From Salminus brasiliensis (Eukaryota; Chordata; Actinopteri; Characiformes; Bryconidae), in contig NC_132891.1 in assembly GCF_030463535.1 (NCBI RefSeq), positions 9,173,449-9,237,448 on the forward strand: a stretch of DNA of 64,000 nt. The letters are read 5' to 3'. The number at the start of each line of letters is the position of its first letter. Position 1 is the first letter of the stretch. Position numbers and translations under genes: made by a program. A model generated the notes under the pieces. The model was given only the letters and a program-made list of their open reading frames with translations. It was not told the origin of the DNA and did no database searches. Positions 35,480 through 49,958 of the stretch are shown in pieces.

Positions 35480-38400
35480 ATATGAGAGAGTTCATGACAT
35501 GTAGATATAAAGCAAGTGAGAGGATGAGAGATACTGAACATAGTGTGAGTGAGAGACAGTGAAAGAGAGGGAGAGAGAGAGGGAGAAAGAGAGAGTGAGA
35601 GAGAAACAGAGGGAGAAGTAGAAAGAAAGTGAGAGAGAGAGAGAGGGAGAGAGGACATTATTAAGAGACAGAAACAGAAAGGCAGAAAAAGAGAGAGAGA
35701 ATGAGAGAGAGAGAGGGAGAGAGAGAGAGAGAGAGAGAAAGAAATAGAAGAAATAATGAGAGAGAGAGTGTGGCAGAGATTGAGAGACATAGAAAGAGAG
35801 AAAGGGACAGAGAGAGTGAGGCAAGCATAGAGAGATAGAATGCGGCAGAAAAAGAGTGAGTAAGAGAGAGGGGAAAGAGAGAGAGCATGGCATTCAGATT
35901 GAGTGAGTGTAAGGCAGAAGAGGCAGAGAGAGAGACAGAGCATGAGATAGACAGAGAGAAAAAGATCATGGCATTCAGATAGAAAGTGAGAGAGAGAGAG
36001 AGAGAGAGAGGATGAGACAGAATGGTATAAAACAAAGGTATTGAGAGCGAGAGGACAAAAAAGAATGAGTGAGATAGATAATGGTACACAGCTAAGAGAG
36101 TGAGTAAGAGAGAAGAGAGAAAGAGAGAACGTGACATTCAGACAGAGGGAGTGTGAGACAGAGGAGGCAGATAGAGAGAGAGAAAGAGCAGGCGAGTGCT
36201 AGATTATGGCATACAGATAGAGAGCAAATAAAACTGAGAGGCTGAGAGAGAGAGCGTGCGCGAGTGAGTGAGAGAGCATGTGAGAGCGAGAGAGAGGGAA
36301 CAAGAAGAAGAGGACCAGAGAGAGAAGGCACACAGACAGCATGGCAGCAGCACTTAGCAGCAGCCCTTTGACATGTCTTTGTTCAGACACAGTGCTGCAG
36401 TCTGCTGCAGTGCAGATGATGTCATCTCCACCTGCTGCTGCGAGCACGCTCAGAAAGCCACACGCGTACACTGCGGAGGGAGAGGGGCTAGAGGGAGGGG
36501 CACGCAGCCTGGGGACGGAGCCACACAGGGCTCCGCCAATCAGAGCAGAGGCAGCTGTGTGACATCGTCCTATGCCCTCCCACTTCGTCCTACTACAGCA
36601 CTTCTGTGACAGCCTGTGATCACTGACAGAAATAACACAGCACAAGGCAGATATTTAGTCTTATTGAGGGCAACACGCCTCGAGACGAGCGTGAATTTCA
36701 CTCCAACACCTGCGGCAAAACAGCGCTCCGAACCAGCCGCAGCCTTCTCTCAGACTCAAACCGAAACCTGAGGGTCTGAAAGTGCACCAAATGCACTGGA
36801 GCACTGAAATGCACTGAAACATCGTCTTCACAAGTCCATTCTCAGTGGTCGTGCTAAGATTACCATCAGCCCGGCATTGAAAAACAACAGGACAAAAGTA
36901 TTGGGACACCTGCTCATTCATTGTTTCTTCCGAAATCAAGGGTATAAAAAGGAGTTTCTACTAGATTTAGGAGCGTTGATATGAGGATCTGATTGCATTC
37001 AGAGACAAGAACATTAGTATGGGCAGGATGTTGTATGATCACCCCCCCCCAACTTATCCCAAAAGTACTGTTTATATCCCTCTAGTTCACGCCTGGCATT
37101 AGGCATGGTGCCAATAGGTTCATGTTTATCTGCTCCAGAGAGTCCTATTCTATTGCCAGTACTTCTCTACAAAGACAAGATATGTACAACTTAAAGTAGT
37201 TGCATGCATTCATTGGAAGGGGTGTCCACAAACATTTGGACATATAGTGTGTGTTAAAGGGTAATTCCACCATTTTGCTTCATAATTTTCTTCAAAATTT
37301 CTAAGGTGAAATAAAATCGTCCAGGATTCTTTGTCTTTACAGTGGCAGCGAAGAGAACCAGTAGCAATTTTAAACCACCGAACTCTTCAGACGTCTGGTT
37401 CCATTCACCACCGCTGTGAACAGTTAGACGCAGTATGTTTCTCTAGAGCTGGCCATTTTATGATGTGGTGTAGTGTGGATGTTTTTTGCATATTTTGATA
37501 TAGCGTTGGCAAAGTTGTGCGTAAGATCAACATGGAACCGGTGACACTGATCATGCATCGGCCCTACCAGTTGGGCTAGGTACGGCTTTAGTCACCAGGG
37601 AGGCTGCCAGACTTCACTGTTGAGCCTTTCAGAGATGTGGGCATCATTCAGCGAAGGGAGGTGCCTACCTGATGACCCCTGTGAAGAGCCTGCAACGTAG
37701 TAGGTGATTTGAATATGGGTGAAGGGAATCGGCTGGGCCCTGAGTGTAACCCCAAGGATTAGGTAAAGGAATTTTGTTAGGCTTTGCACAAAAGCATGTT
37801 TTAAGTTAGGTTATCCAACATAAACTGAATATCTGTATTTTACTGTTTTGCAAAATTTACAAAAATGCATTTTTTTCTAGTATTTAGGCATAATGCTTGA
37901 GGTTTGGCCATACACTTTTTTTTTTAAGAAAAAAGAGGTTCTTTAAACAAACTGTTTTTATTTGGCATCATATTATTATGATTAGTATAATTATGTTTTT
38001 TTTATTATTATTTTTATGATACAGCACTATGTACCTGTATATAGTGCTGTGTGCACAAATCAGCCTTAACATTAATCTGCAGTGGCATCTGTCAAGGGGT
38101 GGGATATATATATATATATATATTAGGCAGTAAGTGAACAGTCAGTCAAAATGATGTGTGTTGGAAGCAGAAAAATGGGCAAGCATAAGAATCTAAGCTA
38201 CTTTGACAAGGGTCAAATTGTGATGGCTAGACGACTGGATCAGAACATCCCCAAATCTGCTGCCCCACATCAGACAGGTCTTGTGGGGCAGCAGTCAGGA
38301 TCTAACAAAAAGGGTTTAAGAAAGGACAACTTGTGAACCTGGGCACCTAAGGCTCATTGATGCAGTCCATGGAGGCCCCACCTCACAACTTACAGGACTT

Positions 38401-41400
38401 AAAGGACCCGCTACTTGGTCTTGGTGCCAGATACCACAGGACAACTTCAGAGTTCTTGTGCAGTCCATGCCTCGAACATTCAGATCTGTTTTAGCAGCAC
38501 AAGGGGGCACATATTAATTATTTAGTAACTGCTATAAATTCTTGATTGCTATGAAACTAATATGTTACTTATGTGATTTTAGGGGAGGAACAGCTATGCA
38601 GGCCCTATCTGTTAATATACAGAACCCTTTCATTAAGAATGTTCAGTATCCTCTAAGATCGTCACGTCCACATCATTAACGCTTACACTGCGCTCAGAAG
38701 ACAAGGTCACCGTCCTCGGCCTTGCAGACCAAAATCCTATCACCTCTCTCTCAATCTGTCAGACTCTTCTAACATGTTAACCATGTTCTTCACCCTCCCA
38801 CAGGGTGCCATCACTTCCGTGTCTCCGGAGATCCATCGGTTCATCTCCGCTGATGTCAACCCTGCCTCCACCTCCCAGTCCGCAGCCTCTCGCCATCTGC
38901 CACAGCTGCTGAGGTGCTGACCTGTGTCACGTCTCCAGCATTGCCTTCTCCAGACCTCCCTGACAATGACTCACGGGCCCTGATTCACTTTCATGAGCAG
39001 AGAGGTCCCGAAGACTAATGAGCGTAACACCCTGCAGCCCGCTACTCAGGAGAGGAGCTTCATTAAGAGCGGGCTTTGCTGTTCCAGTGTGTGTTTCTGA
39101 GGGCGGATGTGTCAGGGCCAGCACACCGCAGCCCGCTCATCAGAGTCCAGACAGGCCGGGTTTTGTTTCTAGAGGTTACAGAACGGAAAGGAGATCACTG
39201 CGTCTGTGCAGGCTTTCTGTGTATCGTCACTGTAATGTAAAAAACTGGCATTTCCAAAACGGCAACAGGAAAAAAACCTTCTTAACTTTCAATGGAAGTC
39301 AATGTAAAACAATCAAATCATCAAATAATTTTGCAGCATTTCTATTGGTCCATTCATCCAATGAAATTCTTGACACAATGTAAAGATAATCTGCCAGAAT
39401 CCTGTTATGTCAAAAACTGAAAAACATAGAAAATGCAAATACATCACATGACTGCTGAGATATGCCAGAGTTTGCGTACAAGATTTTCCATAATATTTGA
39501 AACCCTAAAAACCTTGATACCAAAATCAACTAATGACTTTTTCCATAATCGATCAGTTGATTTTGATTAATCAGTTTCTTGTAGATTTCGGCATATTCTG
39601 TATATTCCCTTTTTCATGTGATGTAAACAGGATGCTGAAACATCACCAAGCCAACTAATAATATGATCTAGCCAACGGTGTTTATTATGAAAGTAATTAA
39701 TTAATGCTGATTCGTTGCAACTCTATTATAAACCAATGGATTTGACCTAAAGTAGCCTGCTAAAACTATGCTGCTTCACTATGTGAGGAATACATGCTGT
39801 AGCCTTCAACATGATTTATAAAGAAATTGTTCATTCTGTTAAAGGGACATTCCAGTCAGAATAAAAAATTCAGTCATCGCTACATCTGTTGTAAATATGC
39901 CAACTTGCCTCATACAGAAGTGCTTCAGCATTTTCACAAGTGAGATTTCCTGGTTTCCAGCCTTTAACCCCTTATAAAAGCCTATGGGCCGCCGGCAGGC
40001 TGAAAGTGTTATTACAAACTACTATTACCCAGGAATTGCCCTTGCAGTTTGTACAGTCCCTGTCCCTGTAGTTACTGAGTAATAGGCCGTAGTGTGTAAT
40101 ATACCTTGGAGTGTTAAGGGGTTAAAGAATAGAAGAACAGCCTTCTAAGGATGTGTCTTGAAGGTGGTTTATTTAGAAAAAATAACTTTCTTTGAGGTTT
40201 GCTGACCAACTGAGGTCAGAGCTATGTCATTAATGCTAGCTTTGCTGAATTCGTTAAACACTGCAGGGTTTTCAATAGTTGTTTTTGCATAATGCATGCT
40301 GGGTAAGGCTGTGTAAGGTTGCTGTGTGTTAGGCTGCTGTTATGATTATATGGCAGCTGTTGTTTTCACACAAGCTCCTTAACTTCACTTTGAGAAAGTC
40401 TGAAACTTCAGGCTAGATTTGTTACAGAATCGGTCCAGATTTACTCTTATTTCATTCGTGAGAGAGAGAAAGATACACACACACCTGGATCCAGGATGTA
40501 CCACATTGCAAAAAAAACCCAAAAACACTTACTTTCCTTCTAAAATAAGTTAGTGGACTCTCTGTCCTGATCTGGCTGCTCTCAGACTGCTGAGCCAGGT
40601 AGGATATATGCTGATCGTCGGCCCTGAACTCAAACATTACAACACAGCAGTTTTCTGTTAGCAGGGCATACATAACATTATTTAAGTAACTGTAAAGCAC
40701 TGCACACCAGCCAAAGTCCATATTATGTCTTAGGGCTTCTCGGTTAAATTGAGATGGATTAGGACATGTTGCAACTGATGATGCTGGTATGAAATGATAA
40801 GCAGATTTTTTAGTCAAGGGTTAAATTGGGTCAGAATGATCCCTCTGGGCAATGTCTGGGTCAGGGGAAACAGTCTAGGTAACTCCGTAACCTATAGGTG
40901 AGAAACGACTACCCCTACCCCAGAAACATCAAGGGTTTTAGCAGCTGGTGCTGAAGTTGGTTGCCTTGGTGTGTGCATGGTCTAGGCTAAGCTGATGCTT
41001 GCACAATCACATCTGCACAATCCACCCCACTTAGCCTTCCAACAGCATTTGTGAACATCTCAGAGGTCCTCAAGAGCCTGGAGTGTTTGAGAAGGCCTCC
41101 CCCCTGTGCTTTGGCCTGCTGCTTGACACGGGCTGGTATTTAGTGGAAGTGCAGGGGAGGAGGCTGTGGCCTCTTGGCACCAGCTCTACCAGCTGAGCCA
41201 ACCATCTGCATTCACCCTCTCATCTGCAGCATGGGGACTGCAGGGTCCAGCAGCAACCCTGGAATTAACCCACACTACATCTACTAGGCAGCCTATCGCA
41301 AAAAAACAAAAACAAAAACAGAAAACAATCAATAAAAGTAACCAAATTCTTAGTAAATTTAGGCTACATGACACCTTCATAATGCTTTTATGATAACAGA

Positions 41401-44400
41401 TATAAACCTATGTAAACATTATATGCAAACATATAGGTTATTGATGCTAATTACAACAAGCGTCAGTTGTCATAAAGGCTGTCTCTGTCAATTTTAATGT
41501 CATGTTACCTCAGCTGACACCAGTTGGAATAAGCCCTAGTAAATGGCTAGGCGATATAGGTGTTATTCCTTATGTAGCTGATGCAAGCTATATAAGCTGT
41601 ATAGCTACTGTATAAGAACACTGCCCTTCAGTAAAGTGTCACCTTCAATACTGTGTCCACTTACCAAACATGGTTCAAGCGTACCTACACACCATATGTC
41701 CAGCAGTAGGACAGTGGTTCTTAAAAGAAAGGTTGTTTTGGGAGCAGGAGGTGGTTCAAGTATGGCCCTGCCTAAAGGAACAAGCCAAAAATGCTGATTT
41801 GTATTCCAAACTGGCTCCACACTCCCAGGCATTTAAGATACACTGCCAGCTAATTCCATTATGTGTGTTACTGTACTTAATGTAATCTTGAAGGGATTTA
41901 ACTGCCAGTCAATTAGTATGGAATACAGTGTCTGAGTTAAGTAAGGCCTTATTTTAGCAGTATTTCTCTTTTCTGCAGTTGCCAAAAAGAGATGCTGTCT
42001 ATTATCAGGGTTATTCTCACATTGACATGATGTTCATTCAGATAGGACTACTATAACTGATGTTCAGCTCCGGGTTCAGCCAATTACACAATTACAGAAG
42101 GTAACTCACTTTGGAAGTCCTGGCAGATGCGTAAGAACAGCATAAAGGGGAAAATCCTTCTTAACTTTCAATGGACGTCAATGCAAAAAGATTGTATTCC
42201 AGGTCATTTTGGAGCATTTCCATTGGTCCATTCAACAATAAATTCTGACACAATGTAAAGAACAAATGCCAGATTCTGATTATGTAAAAAAAATTGACAA
42301 TTTGGCAAACATAATGTCTCCAAACAATGTCTCCAAGTAGGCAGCACTGGCCTCCACTAATCGTCCTGCTCCAGAAAACAAACACTGTGAAATATTTGGG
42401 AAGCGTATGAATGCATATATGCTCATTTTCTTTCCTTCCTGCATGAACAAAGTCTCCCTGCAGGCAGCACTGGCCTCCACAAAGCGTCCTGTTCCAGAAC
42501 AGACACAATTACAGAGAACAAGTCCCTCACAGTCTAGACTTCAAAAGCGCCGCGAGCTAGGACTGGCTGTGGCCAGTGCTGCAGAGAATGCTACGCCACA
42601 CACACACACACATACACGTATCACCCCGATCCTGCCTGCCGTTCAGCCCTCACAGCCCATGGAGCATTTAACACACTTAGTCCTGATGCCGACTCCTCTT
42701 CAGATCTTTAACCACCTGACCTGAAAAAAGGCAAAGAGCACAGAGTTTCCCATGGGAATGCATTTAGGACTATAACAGTGTCTCGGTGTTGGACATGTGT
42801 GTTTTGCAGGCCAGGCCACTGGAGAGCGAGGCAGGTTAGTGCACATTCGGCCCCACCAGAGGCTTTTTAGCTCTACTCTCTTAAAAATAAAGGTGCCACA
42901 AATGGATCTTTGAGTGATGCCATAGTAGAACCACTTTTGCTTCTATAAAGAACCGTGTTTGTAATAGGGATGTGTGAATGTGAAGATCACCACCACAGAT
43001 AAGGTTCTTTATGGAACTAAACATGGTTCTTCTATGACCATTTGTAGCACCTTTATGTGAGGGGAATGGGGGCAGCTCTAAGTCAGAGTCGTGACTTTGG
43101 AGGCTTTCATCAGACACACGTTCCACATGTCAAGTGAGTCTGGAGACAATGCAGAGAGGAGGGACCATGTGCACCACCAGTTATTACAGCCACACAGTGG
43201 CAGGAACATCACACACACCGCTCACACACACACTCTGCTGATAGCAGGGATACCACTAGCTAGGAGTAGGCACTGCAGAGAGTAGAACAGGGCTGAAGTT
43301 GAAGCGTTGTTTTAGGTCTGAAATCATGTAAAACATTGCCCTTGTTCATTCCCCATATTTTGTGCTTGACAATGCTGACTAGAAATCTGTTTATTGTACA
43401 CTGGCAGTCAAAAAGACATGTGTTTTTGTCAGTAGGGATATCCCGATCAGGTTATTTTTCCCCCTGATCTGATTCGAGTCTCTTAATGCTGAGTGTCAGC
43501 TGATACCAATCCAACCTGTGCTTATATAAGTAATACAAACCAATCCGACCAGTGCTTATATAAGTAATACAAAGTTTAGATAAGATGAGCTGCTGAATTA
43601 ATTCATTCATTAATTAATACTTAAATAAAATCCCTTTATTTTATTATTTCTATAACGGGACATTCTGCAAGCTACAAATATATCCAAATGTATTTTTTCA
43701 TACTGTCTCAAACTAATACTGCAGAGTTTATTTAAATCTAAATTAGGATAAAAATGCTGGTTAGCATTAGCTTAGTTACTATGACAGCTTAGTGCAGCTG
43801 CTGTTAACTAAATGACACGAATATTGATGAGAAAAACGTCACAGCGGTTCTGCTGCATTTGGACTTGTAGCCGGCTATCTAGGCTTAGGTAAAACACCAC
43901 TAACTGGTTCTCCCAACAAGCTTCCAGAGCGTCAAATCACCAATCAGTGACCTCCCACAGCGCCCCCAACCTATGTCCATCTTAAATGCACATAAATGAA
44001 TGACCTATTTTGTCTGAGGACTGGATAGACACAGCTCAGGAATTTAACACATCAGACAAGTCATAATTTTAAAATACTGTCCCCAATTGGACATACCTTC
44101 ATCATTTTTATAAACAGTGGTATATGGCATTATCTCTATACTGCCCAACCCTACACGTGGCTTGGTCAATTAGAACTTGGAGTCTGAACGATCCATTTTA
44201 TTAATAAATAAGAACTATGGTGATGATGGTAATGAGCTCAACATTGTGGTAGTTCAACATCGTCACAGCTCTAATGAAGACCTGAAGTCACACTGGCCAT
44301 TTGTGGATGAGATTAGACACATAAGATTGTTTACATAAAAGGCATAAGCTGATTCCAGATCAACATTATATCCTAAGACGTTGGATAAACATGGGTCAAT

Positions 44401-47400
44401 AATATGAGTAATAGAGTTATTACTATGGAATACTGATGTAAATAAGTTAACAACAAGAAATGATAAAGAATAATAATAAATAAACAAAGCGAGCCTTATC
44501 AGTGGGCAGACGTCTTCATGAGGTTCACAATAACCAGAGATTATCTAACAAGGATTATAAATGAATAATTAAATCATGATTAAAGTGAGGACATGTTAGT
44601 ATAAGCTAAGGTAAACAACTCAATAGACTAAGTACATGAGTCTACTGGCTTTTATTCATATCAAGTCCACAGAGAGGGGGGTGATGATGAACTATCTAGA
44701 TACAATCTCAAAACACACTCAGGCACCTGGCGTAAACATGCTCTTACAGACAAGAAGCCTAGAAAGCATTCGTCCTTTATATGGCTCACGACGAATGCAA
44801 AACAAGAAGTGATATATAGGCTGATGTTTGTTCTGCCCTTCAGTGCAGCCAATGAACCTCTGCAGACTTTAATGTTCCCTCTCCTTCTGCTTGAATGGAT
44901 CTCTCCAATTTAGTCTCCATACAAACAAGCAGCAAATCATATCAGGTTGACACTGGGATCCTCTATGACAAACTGCTGTGCCCATCCTTGCAGACGTGCC
45001 CTGGTTCAATCACTTACTTTACGTCTCATGATATGACGCAGTTTACCGATGCACAAACAAAATTCATTACTGTGGCTGAAAATAGAGCCGGGCAGAAATG
45101 TAGCCTAATGTTCTAAATGTCTTCTCATGTGAAGATTTCCAACAAAAGACAAAGAAACTCATGAATATATAATGTGTGTTTGTGTTAACTCTCCATCTTC
45201 AGTGTTTCTATAATGATTTCTAAACAAAAAGCAGCTATGTTGCTCTAAGAAATCACACTGATCAACAAGCAGGGACGTGGCCATGCGACATTGCTCTCTG
45301 TTTCACCACATTCTTCTCCCATTGGCTGCTTAACATCAAACCTACCTGAAAAACTGCAAAGAACCTGACAGCTCGACTAAAAGCTACAGCTACTCCGTGT
45401 ACTAAACAAGGAGGTCCTGCAGATGACTGGTCTCTTCCAGACAGGGCTGTTACCCCTTCATTCCTAAGTGTAATCCCACCTTCTTACAATATAACAGCCA
45501 AATATCAGCACAGGGACAACTGTTGGAATTAGACACTGGAGGTGGAAAAACAGTTCAGAGAAGAAAATGAGCTGATTTGTCATTAAAACACATAGGGACG
45601 AGCTACAGTCAGTAGAGGTGCTAGACCAGGAGTGGTTTCACTTTGAGAGATGTTGTGATGTCCTTGTCCTTGTCACTGGTTTACGTGTATTCGAACAAGA
45701 TATAAGGTCCTGTATGAGTGATATAAGTTCCTGTATGAGTGCTATTAAGTCCTGTATGAGTGCTATAAAGTCCTGTATAAGTGCAATAAGGTCCTGTATG
45801 AATGACATAAGGTTCTGTAAGAATGCTATAAGGTTCTGTTTGAGTGATATAAGGTCCTGTATAAATGACATAAGGTCCTTTATGAGTGCTATAAGGGCCT
45901 GTATGAGTGTTATCTATAAGGTCCTGCATGAATGCTATAAGGTCCTGTATGTGTGCTATAAGGTCCTGTATGTATGAATGACATAAGGTCCTGTATAAAT
46001 GCTGTAAGGTCCTGTATAAATGACATAAGATCCTGTATGAATGCTAAAAGGTCCTATATGAATGCTATAAGGTCATGTATGAATGCTATAAGGTTCTGTA
46101 TGTGTGCTATAAAGTCCTGTGTAAACGCTATATGGTCCTGTATGAATGCTATAAGGTCCTGCATGAATGCTATATGGTCCTGTCTGTGTGCTATAAGGTC
46201 CTGTATGAATGCTATAAGGTCCTGTATGAATGCTATTAACTGTAAACAAAAGTACAACACTTTGAGAAATGTCTCAAACTTTCTTTCAGGTGGATTTAAG
46301 TTAGTTAAGTTGGTTTTCAGCAGCAGAATTCACCCCTCACAAACCAAACTGTGCCTGACCAAGAACTAGGGAGCACCCTAGCATTTAAAAAACCATAGTG
46401 GTAGTCATATAGTCACACAGACTGAGCCACTTGGAGCCCCATGTCATCTAGCTTTCTTAAAAAACTGACTTTGGTTAATAATCAAGTCACAAATCTTTCA
46501 CTGGACAGCAGATTGGAAATGGAACACCAATACAATGACACCAGTAGAAAAGCACATACGCTGTGTGATGCTGGTTGGTAAGCGAAGGCTCAGAAATGAC
46601 CTGTAATAACATTCTTCATCTGCTGCTATTTCCTCCTAGCTCCACTCGGTCCTCCTAGTTCCACTCGGTCCTCTACAGCTTGATTGGTTTATGACAGCTT
46701 TTAAAAGAGGTCAAGCTCAGAGAACTGCACAGTTCAGGGCAGCCAATCGAGCCTTAACAAACCGAATATTTAATCAGTCTCAGCATGGCCCTTCACTGCT
46801 ATCGCAATTTATGCAAATTAACGACTGGACCCCTGAGGAGCACAGCGTGAGGCAGTAAGAAAAGAAAGTGCTGTTCACTTTCTCACAGTGCTGAAAGAGT
46901 AGGATTTTTTACTGCTCACATTGCCAGGTTTTGGCTACACTCAGAACACGCAATGAGCCCGTGTGGTTTAATGACAGGACGAAATGAGTACTTATGATTA
47001 TTCACTCAAATCACTTTTGATGGAAATGCAAGCATAGCAATAAGCAAGTATGAGAAAAGTGTGAGTTTTGAAAACAAGCAAACAAACAAATGCACAAGGA
47101 GGACTCTCTCAATATTAGGCAGATGGTACTAATGTTTTGGCCAGAACCGTATCTGTTCAGATAAATACATATTAACCACTACAAATAACTAAAATAACTG
47201 AAAACATGTCCTTTCATGCTCACTTCCACACTTGGCCTCAGCAGAAGATCAGCAGACAGAGTCTCAGCTCCTTGTACTCCACCAGCATTCAGCCCCAGAT
47301 AAACAAAGCACTAATACAAGGGAGAAGGAAAAGTTGAGAGCACCCTGCAATGCTGTAATGGACGTGAGTGCAGACCAGAGTAATTTTACTGCAGAAACTA

Positions 47401-49926
47401 TAATGACTAACCATAAATGAGCCTTTTCCCCTGCAGCCTCTCTCTCTTAACCACAGCGTTCTATTTTTAAAGACCCTGAGGTCCACCCAATCTCTTAGGT
47501 ATCTACTTCCAGTTCGCTGCTTGGCTTTTCTTTAGAAGTAGCCTCTATGGACAGCTCACTTCTACAGAACTCCTTTTAAACAAATGCACAGTCACTGTCA
47601 AATCAAAGTCTCTCGTATTGTTTTGGGTTTGTTTACCATTTACTGTTTACATTTACTGTTTTTCTACCATCTTCTACCATTACAAAATGTATATTTGTCC
47701 TTACAGTGGACATCATTCAAATGGACTGTAATAGGGAGAATGGCTTCTCTATCACTGTCACATTGTACTGCACTATGAAACTTTGGTGGAGCTGCATGAT
47801 TCTGCGAAACGCGAGATCCTAAAAAATCCTATAATTGCTAGGCAACAGCATTACTCTGCTGCCTCTGTCCACATGCTTTTTTTTACTTCCACTTGTCAAC
47901 AAATGCAAGCATACAGCTGTCCATGAAAGGGTGGTTTGTTTTTATAACAGTGGTGTGAAATTACTCTCCGCAACTGTAGGGGGAGCACAAAGGCTATTAC
48001 CAAAATACCAATTCTCGCATATTTTTTCCAAGCAAAAAAATAAAGGTGTGTCCAAAACTGTGCCCTATGCACTATATAGTGCACTACTTTAACACTGTAT
48101 CAATCCCACAATGCACTATAGTATAGTGTGCAAACGATGTACAATAAACGGACATAGAATACCCATAATCCATTGCATTGTTTGGTTTAAAAACTTCGCA
48201 TGTAGCTTCTCTGAGAAAGGCCGGCGTTCAGACCGTTAACGTGACTCATTAACGGTCACATAAACACATTAACGTGTCTGTCAAAATCTCTTCCCTATTA
48301 TAGTGCTTTATATAGTGATGTAGGAGATAGTAAATAGGGCACAGTTTTGGACACAGCTTAAGTAACTTGCACCTTTTCTTTTGGATCTGCGCTTGGTTTT
48401 GTGTTTTGTCGAAGCAGAACACACCACTGGCAGAATGACAACTGTAGGGTACACAGGTTCAGACATGATGCAACAGTGGGACACTTTACCTAACAGAGCA
48501 AATTCACCAGATCTTAAGACCCATTACCAGTGGGTCAAATGCTGAAATAGACACCCTGGAGGCTAGTTAGGCTTAGGCTAGTTATGAGTACCACTTTATC
48601 AGGTCTGTTTAAAGTCAACAGTTTCAACATCATGATGGGGCATAATACTTGGGAGTGAATGGCAGTCATAATGTTTTGCAATATTTTGCTAAAAACTTAG
48701 ATACAAGATGGAAATGATGAAGGTGTGGGTAAGAAGTGATTAAATTATGCCTCTATAAGACGTCTCTTGACTGCATGACAGCAGCTTCATGTAGAACATG
48801 GTATCTTGTACAAAAGAAGCCTTAAAACGGCCTCATGCTTGTCTTCTAGCATTGCTTCCCAAACCTGGAGTCCTGGAGTACACACCTGACACAACTTATC
48901 AGGTAATCAACAAACTTTTCCTGAGCTGAGGTGGGCGTGTTTCAGAATAATAATAAAAAAACCCCAAGACCATCCTGTTTTTCTTCACTGCTTCAGCACA
49001 TCTATTATAAGCTTATAAAGGGCTTATTAAGGAGATGATGAGTTGAATCAGGTGGGGTATAACAGCAAAAGCGCTGAACTGTAGAGTCTAGAACTCTAAA
49101 GGGAGCAATAACGGCGATGCTGTCCACGGTGCTGAAAACACCGGTCTCCAAACTCCGCTCACAACCTCAATGCATCTCCACTGAAGAAGCCCAGCATAAG
49201 AGCTTATATCCCATTAATGAGAGGAGTAATGGGAAATCAAACCACTAACTGTTAATTCTCTGGAGTTATCGGCAGCCCAACATGCCCTAATAGGCGTAAA
49301 ATAACTCCCCAGTCAATGATATCTAATCACAGTGCATTTCCCCCACTGGGGGGAAATCATTGAGGCGGGATGGAGGAGAGAAAAACAACACACTGCCCAC
49401 AGTCCCCAACCATGTGGAGAGAGGACACTCTGGGCTTTCCCTCAACAATAAAGAAAAGTCACTCTTAGAAACCACAAGGGTTGAAAAATACAGGCAGGTT
49501 TCAGCTTCACCGACTCTCCAAACTAGCAGCAACTGCTGCAGCTGCAACTCTTAAGTGTTAATGGTGTTAATGAGTGTAAGCGGAGGGTGGGAAGGTGGGA
49601 TACACAAACAAATGAGCATGAAACTAGTTCAGGGCAGTTATTTAAAGGTACTAATGAAGTTCCTAGCCTCCTATAACACAGGTGGTCCTCACAATGGCAC
49701 ATAAACAGCACGTTTCTGAAGTGCCCCCCACTGTTAAAGAGGTCTAAGCACTGTAGTACTCCAAGTCCGTACAACTTTCCCCCTCACAGACACGACTACA
49801 CGCCCACACACACACACACACACAGACATATACACGTACACACACACACACACACTAGGTTTACTAAAACGTGTCCAACCTTCTAGCTCACTGTCCATGG
49901 AGTCACCCCTGCAATGCAAACGCTCC

Positions 49927-49958
<32 letters not shown>

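Noticed and set aside
35380..36645. Ser/Leu-rich frames of 187, 158, 148 and 133 codons
   Set aside because: Artefacts of the 0.9-kb GA array; the non-repeat tail of the 148-codon frame has no recognisable protein content.
45618..46369. Frames of 119 and 131 codons with NAIRSCM repeats
   Set aside because: Explained by the 21-bp minisatellite staying open; no start or splice support.
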